Origin: Pardosa pseudoannulata
Lineage: Eukaryota; Arthropoda; Arachnida; Araneae; Lycosidae
DNA: 64,000 nucleotides
Assembly: GCA_032207245.1 (NCBI GenBank)
Contig: CM063502.1
Location: 113,931,812-113,995,811, forward strand
Direction: 5' to 3'
Within the stretch, counting starts at the first letter, position 1; each line of letters begins with the position of its first letter. Positions 57,580-64,000 of this stretch are shown one piece after another. The translations under genes and the position numbers were made by a program. Under the pieces are notes generated by a model. It was not told where the DNA came from and searched no databases. It worked only from the letters and a program-made list of their open reading frames with translations.

Positions 57580-58900
57580 AAACTTTGAACTTTCAAAAGA
57601 GTTATAAGTTTCAGTGATAGCAACATGCAATATACAAAAATTATAGGTCACCGCACAATGTTACTTTCAGTTTATGAGTAAATGAATGAAACTTATTGGA
57701 ACTATGCAGTTAGTTTGAGAATACGAATGAATCTTGAATTTTCTTCTACATACACAACGCTCTCAATTTTTGTAGTCTTAATGTATCCTTCCCTTGGGTA
57801 TTCTTCACAAAAGTTTTAAAAAATATATCTCACTCTTGTGGAAATCTCTTTAGATGATACAAAATTTTCTCTGTGTTTAAGAAGATAAGTCACGTCTTTT
57901 TGAATGCCTTTGGTTGTATGAATTCTTTCACCTTTCAGTTTCAATTTTTTATAAAAGAGGGAAATTTAGGAAGAGAAATTGGGGAAAAAATGCTCAATTC
58001 ACCCCAAATAGGAAAATTATTTAAATATATTTACACAGGGTTTTATATGCTCTAAACAGATAATATGAATAATAAAGAAGCAAAGAATTTTAAGAAGAAT
58101 GTATGTTACTTACAGGCAGATACATAAAACAATATTGTGTATTCCATACAAATTCTAATATTTTTCTTTTTTCCGTCATTGTTAATTTTAAATAAAATAG
58201 GAATAATAAGAAATTTAGAACCTTACTAAGATTTTATTTAAAAATAATTAATTGTTAGAGAATTATCATGCAATAGACTATGTATTGCATGTAATAAACA
58301 AAAATTATGGGTTAAAGCCCTTTATTAGTAGTTTCAGGCTATAAGTAGAATAATAACAATTACTAATATTGTGCTGTTGGTTTGAGACCAAGAACGAATC
58401 TTGAATTCTCATCTACCTAGGAACATACGCAATTATTATATTGTTAATGTATCTTTCCTTGGGAATTCTTCAAAAAAGTTTCAAAAATAAATCTCACTCT
58501 TGTATAAAATGTCATGAATTATACAAAAAAAAATTTCCTGTTAAAGAAGATAGGTCACATCTCTTTTAATGCTTTTGGTTGTATGAATTATTTCACCTTT
58601 TAGTTTAATTTTTTTATGAAAGAGAGAAATTTAGTAAGTTGAATTGGAAAAAAAACACTCATTTACTTCAAATGGGAGAATTAATGAAACCACTTTAAGC
58701 ATGGTTTTATATACCCTAAATAGTAATACAAATCAAGTAAAGCGTTTGGAGAGAAATGTATATTACATATTATCAGAAAATTAAAGTGTTAAGCTTACAT
58801 TTCCTAAACTTTTTCTATATCCTTTCTGGATTGATCCTAAATTTATATAGAAATAATACGGAATTTTTGACATTACTTGGCTTTTTCAGGATAATTTGAT
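57580..58900 (+). repeat. Tandem duplication, two ~667-bp copies
   Basis: GAATCTTGAATT occurs at 57729 and 58396. Matching blocks continue: 'taatgtatc.ttcccttggg', 'tctcactcttgt', 'aagaagata.gtcac', 'tttggttgtatgaatt' and 'ttcaccttt.agttt'. The match also extends upstream ('acaaaaattat.gg'). The copies have diverged substantially. Noncoding. Confidence 0.8.
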
Positions 58901-61190
58901 GTCAACTCAAGATATGTAGCAAATCAAACTTAATATCTTAATCAGGAGATTTATGAACTAGATCATAAAACTCCTCCAGACTTCTAGCTTATTTAATACA
59001 CTATTCAAAACAATTAAATGGCATTGTCTTACTAGCAGTAAAATTTTAAAAAATAGATAAGGAAAGTCTTACATGTAAATTATTATATTTTCAAACTTCG
59101 GAGTATGCAAACTTTTAGTTTGACTTCAATAACGACGCTTTAGCGTCAGCAAATGAAATTTGGCTTTCAACAATGAAAAATAAAATGGAAAAGAACGATG
59201 AATATTCAGTAAATACATTGTTCAATGAGTGCGATACCTAAATTAAGTTATTTACCCTATTCAGAAGTTTGGGAGAGTTTTTTGTTAGAAAAGGAGCGCA
59301 ACACAAGCCGAAGATCCATACTAATATTTTATTATATACCTATTTTAAGACTTATAGAAATAAATGCAAATCCAAAATAAGTCACAAATTTTGCAAAGTT
59401 GGACACAGACAACTGCTTTTCTTCTGGGAAAAGGCTGTTTTATCAGTAACAACAAAACTCAGAGGTTGAAACAGACTATGTGTGTCTGCTCCAGATTATC
59501 TATATTACCATTAACTAAAAAGGAGATGATGTTTTATTTCAGATATCCCCTGAAAAATTACTTTTTCAAGATTTGCTTGTACTTATCATTCATAAGATAG
59601 AAGATTTCCAGTGTAATACCGTATCATATATCCTAGATAATAATTTCAAAAGTAAGTAACTTACAGACAGGTGATAGAGAGTTAACAAAAATTTTAATTT
59701 ATTAACATGAGAATGTTGTGCATATCATTCTGGGACACATACTCTAAAAGTCTGTATTTAAAACACTGAAAATGTATTAGTTTTTCACTTGTATTCACAA
59801 ATAATGTAAAATAGAGAAATTTCGAAAGAAGTATGAAATAAAAAATGTAAATTATGTTACACAACATCTTAACTTTATATCTAAATCGATAATATATATC
59901 ATGGGATAGCCAAATATGACCTAATATAGATAAATTTTACGCTATGACATTAAAATATTTTATTTATTTACTTTTTTTACCTATTTGGAACTTACTATAA
60001 GTCAATGTTTTATTTTAATTCTTAGTGACTATTAGTTATATATATAAAAACCTACTTATCTTAAAATAATGTTCTTTTTAAATTAAATTTAACACCATTA
60101 ACGTTTGTAAAAATATATAAATTTATACTACCTTTGCAATCTTAGGTTTTAATCAAATTAAGTTTTCATTATTTTCTTTAGATAGTGGCGTTTTATATTA
60201 CCATTTAAAGTAGATTTAAATATTAATTTTTTATATAAATTAACGTAACCAGAAATACACAAAAAAATCTCTTTTATTAACTTTAGTATATAAAACACTA
60301 AAATGAGAATAAAGGATTTTAATTTAGTAGCATGAGTCTAAAAAATGATTAATTTATTTGATCAAAAGAATTTTAAAATATTTTTCTTGTGATTTTAAGT
60401 TTTCTTTGATCAAAAGAAAATCCTTCTTAGCCGTATAAACTCTAATGGGATCAAAAAATTGTGTTAATTTGCATTCGTATTCCTCTGTGTTCAATTTTTT
60501 TATTATCTGCTGTTATTTGTTTTTGCAGCAAATTTCAGCGTTAACATTATTATTCTGCATAAAATTATTGGCTTTTCAATTTGGATACTTCACAAGGTGT
60601 AAATTACTAAACGAGTGAGCTCTCGTTCAGAAAGAAGATAAATTATTTTGTTTTATAGGGAAAAAATCATAAGCAAATTTTTTTTTGTTTTTTTTTTTAT
60701 ATTTTATTTTTGTGTTTTTCTGTGTCACATTAGCAAGTAATTATCTTCGGATGTAAGCATATTTTCTAAAAAAGAAATTAGAGTTTGAATTATTTTTTTA
60801 AACTTTATGAATAGTCTATACAATTACCTATAATAAGAATATACTTATAATACTACATTACTGAAGGTGTTATTTTGATCCTTAAGATCTTTTTCTTTGT
60901 TATAATACTTAAATCTGTTAATACATTTCTATTCATTACCTTTTTAAGTACTCACATATTCCTTTAGTTCAATTTTACTTCCAGGAACCAAGTTTGAGAT
61001 ACTTGAACTAGATTAAATATGCAGATAATAACAAATGTTTAAACTATTTTATTACATGAAAAACATGTTTTCAAAAATTACATACAGACTTTTTGAAATA
61101 TCTATATGATATACTCCTAATCGATCTCAAATAAGGACTCTTAATATTTCGAACATGAGCACACAAGAATTTACCATTAATGATCAATGT
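58901..61190. other. AT-rich stretch with a small perfect hairpin
   Basis: GACGCT-TT-AGCGTC lies at 59134-59147. The ORFs at 59269 and 59364 (66 and 78 codons) overlap in different frames and show no recognisable motif. Confidence 0.4.
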
Positions 61191-61394
61191 TCCAGGCATC
61201 TGTGATTTAGTTTGGTTTGGAGTGCTACAGTCTACATTTTTGTAACACGAGGGTTGACGACAACGGGACCTACAGTTTAAAGCCGATTCCAAACGACTAC
61301 GAACATGCATTCCACAGTGGGATTCGAACCCACGAACTCCGGTACCGGCGGCTAGCACCCTAACTAATCAACCATCGTTCGTCCAGGCATTTGT
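61191..61394 (-). mobile_element. tRNA-derived SINE, family 1, with 13-bp TSD
   Basis: This is the best-preserved family-1 copy. The TSD is TCCAGGCATCTGT (61191-61203) and TCCAGGCATTTGT (61382-61394), one mismatch. On the minus strand the A-box region GATTAGTTAGGGTGCTAGCC (about 61350-61369) and B-box GGGTTCGAATCCC (about 61318-61330) are spaced as in a tRNA; the B-box fits the consensus. Downstream the body has 'ggaatcggctttaaactg' and ends 'gtagcactccaaacc'. The 95-codon minus-strand ORF (MLAAGTGVRGFESHCGM...) is just the translation of this tRNA-like head. Confidence 0.88.
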
Positions 61395-62130
61395 TCTTGC
61401 TTAAATATGTGTGCAAATAGCCACTGTTTAAATAGAGGTATATTACCACTTAAATCATTGTATTTTACCAACATATTAAATTTTATTTTAAAGTTTGTAC
61501 TTAATATTAACATGTAACTTCAAAATCCTTTAGTGAAAATTCACATTTAACGTTTAGTTTTAAGACGATTAAAGTTTGTAGCAAATTATTTATTGGTTCT
61601 AGACAAGTTTATAAAAATTTAGCTGAATATCTGGATATATATGCATTTTACCTTGTTTGCACTTATTAGCGTTACTAAAAACATATAATTTTATGATATC
61701 ATATTTATTCTATTTTTATAAAATCCCTATAGTTATAACATAAAAATAACACTTCAGTTGTACACTGCATTTTTTTAGAGTACGTAATTTCAGCCATCTT
61801 ATTTCTTATTCATTCTTTAAACACAATAAATCTTTGAAATCATTTTAACAGAACAAAAAATATTTGTTACTTTAATTAATGATTCATAACTATATTATAT
61901 TAATGTTATCAGATATTTACTGAAACATAGGAGATTAAAATTTTATTTTAAATAATAGGAACATGCACTTATCTAGTTATGTCAGTTTCAGAAAGAAAGT
62001 AATTTACATCAACTATTGAGAAGTTTTTGTATCTAAGTATCATTACACTTATTTAGACAAATGAACTATGAATTTGATAAGAGGCTGTTTCATGAAAACA
62101 TTTATATACGTTAAATTGGGATTTTAATAC
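61395..62130. other. AT-rich stretch before the terminal satellite
   Basis: No feature recognised. Confidence 0.4.
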
Positions 62131-63967
62131 ATTATTATGTGAATATTAAAATTAATTTTGCAGAATAAGATTCATTGTTTTACTATAAGAAAAGGAAAAT
62201 ATAATAGAATTTGAAGTCAGCAACAAATGCTTTCAGTCACATTCCCTTTATTTGTTTAAAATATATCTTTGACTTTGAAACTGAAAAGAAGCTCTAATTA
62301 ATCCAAATCATGGAATTTATTATTATTTTATTACTTAAATATATATATTTTATATAATCCGAATTGTTTTTCTCATTAAATATAAAAGTCAAGTTTATTT
62401 GTAATTCATACATTTAACGTATTTATAGACTGTAGTTCATAATACATACACAGATATCTCTATCCGCTGGATATAAACTCCCATCTATTTCGAGTGAGCT
62501 AAACCTCACCAAAGTAAATCAATATGTGTATCAGAAAAAATGATGTAAATCTCTCCACTTATAAAAAATTCATTTTTATAAAATTTATATATTATTATGT
62601 GAATATTAAAATTAATTTCCCCAAATAAAATTCATTATTTTACTATAAGAAAAGGAAAATGTAATAGAATTTAAAGCCAGTAACAAATGCTTCCATTTAA
62701 ATTCCCTTTATTTGTTTAAAATAGATCTTTGAGTCTGAAACTGAAAATAAGCTCCATTTAATCAAAATCACTGAATTAATTATTATTTTATTACTTAAAT
62801 ATATACATTTTATGTAAACCGAATTGTTTTTCTCATTAAATATAAAAGTCAAGTTTATTTGTAATTCATACATTTAACGTATTTATAGACTGTAGTTCAT
62901 AATATATACAGAAATATCTCTATCCGCTGGATATAAACTTTTATCTAGTTCGAGTGAGCTAAACTTCGCCAAAGAAAATCAATATGTGTATCAGAAAAAA
63001 ATGATGTAAATCTCTCCACTTATAAAAAATTCATTTTTATAAAATTTATATATTATTATGTGAATATTAAAATTAATTTCCCCAAATAAGATCCATTGTT
63101 TTACTATGAGAAAAGGAAAATATAATAGAATTTAAAGTCAGCAACAAATGTTTCCATTCACATTCTTTTTATTTGTTTAAAATAGATCTTTGAGTTTGAA
63201 ACTGAAAATAAGCTCCATTTAATCAAAATCATTGAATTAATTATTATTTTATTACTTAAATATGTGCATTTTTTATAATCTGAATTGTTTTCTCATTAAA
63301 TATAAAAGTCAAGTTTATTTGTAATTCATACATTTAACGTATTTATAGATTGTAGTTCGTAATATATACAGAGATATCTATATCTGCTGGATATAAACTC
63401 CCATCTATTTCGAGTGAGCTAAACATCGCCAAAGAAAATCAATATGCGTATCGGAAAAAAATGATGTAAATCTCTCCACTTATATGAAATTCATTTTTAT
63501 GAAATTTATTTATTATTATGTGAATATTAAAATTATTTTACCCAAATAAGATTCATTGTTTTACTATAAGAAACGGAAAATATAATAGAATTTAAAGTCA
63601 GCAACAAATGCTTCCATTCACATTCCCTTTATTTGTTTAAAATAGATCTTTCAGTTTGAAACTGAAGATAAGCTCCCTTTAATCAAAATCACTCAATTAA
63701 TTATTATTTTATTACTTAAATATATACATTTTATATAATCCGAATATTTTTTCTGGTTAAATATAAAAGTCAAGTTTATTTGTAATTCATACATTTAACG
63801 TATTTATAGACTGTAGTTCATAATATATACACAGATATCTCTATCCGCTGGATATAAACTTCCATGTACTCCGAGTGAGCTAAACCTCGCCAAAGAAAAT
63901 CAATATGCGTATCAGAAAAAAATGATGTAAATCTCTCCACTTATAAAAAATTCATTTTTATAAAATT
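62131..63967 (+). repeat. Satellite: four tandem copies of a 460-bp unit
   Basis: ATTATTATGTGAATATTAAA marks unit starts at 62131, 62591, 63052 and 63512 (spacing 460, 461, 460). The array stops at about 63967, where 'agcacacaatagagg' begins. The units look more than 90% alike by eye and contain no conserved ORF. A CTGGATATAAACT segment and a 'tcgagtgagctaaac' segment are among the best-kept parts. Confidence 0.95.
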
Positions 63968-64000
63968 TTAGCACACAATAGAGGTGATTCTGGCTTGAAA

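Noticed and set aside
61071..61358. 95-codon ORF starting MLAAGTGVRGFESHCGM
   Set aside because: It is the translation of the tRNA-like head of a SINE.
62131..63967. CRISPR-like regular repeats
   Set aside because: Direct repeats of 460 bp without spacers form a satellite. The rest of the window is clearly eukaryotic.

Overview
This is a very AT-rich, gene-poor eukaryotic window. I recognise no intact host protein-coding gene, rRNA or functional tRNA, and nothing prokaryotic (no operons, no CRISPR array). What can be read is long (AT)n microsatellites, several medium-period tandem arrays, tRNA-derived SINEs, and decayed DNA and LTR transposons. The mixture (a Ty3/Gypsy-type gag starting MVKTRAMAEMEMKQF, a decayed mariner, Tc1-like relics, several SINE types) fits a large arthropod genome. 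From memory of similar repeats I would guess a spider, but that is inference and needs a database search.

Layout. 1-2640: degenerate tandem array. 4321-4684: SINE with a target-site duplication (TSD), followed by a possible short LTR and a tRNA-like fragment. 6480-7310: Tc1-like relic beside an (AT)n block. 8534-8761: exon-like coding fragment with a 3' splice site. 8770-18890: mostly featureless AT-rich DNA with (AT)n blocks at 14.0 and 15.3 kb. 18.9-24.3 kb: SINE-dense region with a 306-bp insertion bounded by a perfect 15-bp TSD. 24910-26048: non-autonomous element with terminal inverted repeats (TIRs). 26426-27832: minus-strand LTR plus partial gag, abutting a 520-bp (AT)n block. 29301-31058: six copies of a 294-bp satellite. 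31.25-31.83 kb: direct repeat pair. 33.49-34.44 kb: truncated Tc1-like element inside a TA microsatellite.

39.47-43.2 kb: an (AT)n block, then a near-identical 190-bp inverted repeat, then ~450-470-bp repeats interrupted by a 1266-bp decayed mariner whose empty site can be read from the sister repeats. 44545-44682: Harbinger-like MITE. 45910-46831: candidate LTR. 48421-52141: three sets of local duplications. 52313-52508: (AT)n. 55594-56250: dispersed repeat with ~133-bp subunits. 57580-58900: tandem duplication of ~667 bp. 61204-61381: SINE with TSD. 62131-63967: four copies of a 460-bp satellite.

The pieces do not form a pathway. The window reads as the product of repeated transposition, microsatellite expansion and local tandem duplication. 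I found no convincing undescribed enzymatic system. The structures most worth a second look are the 39976-40580 inverted repeat, the 306-bp insertion, the 24910-26048 TIR element, and the association of TE ends with (TA)n tracts. Boundaries are read by eye and may be off by a few bases.
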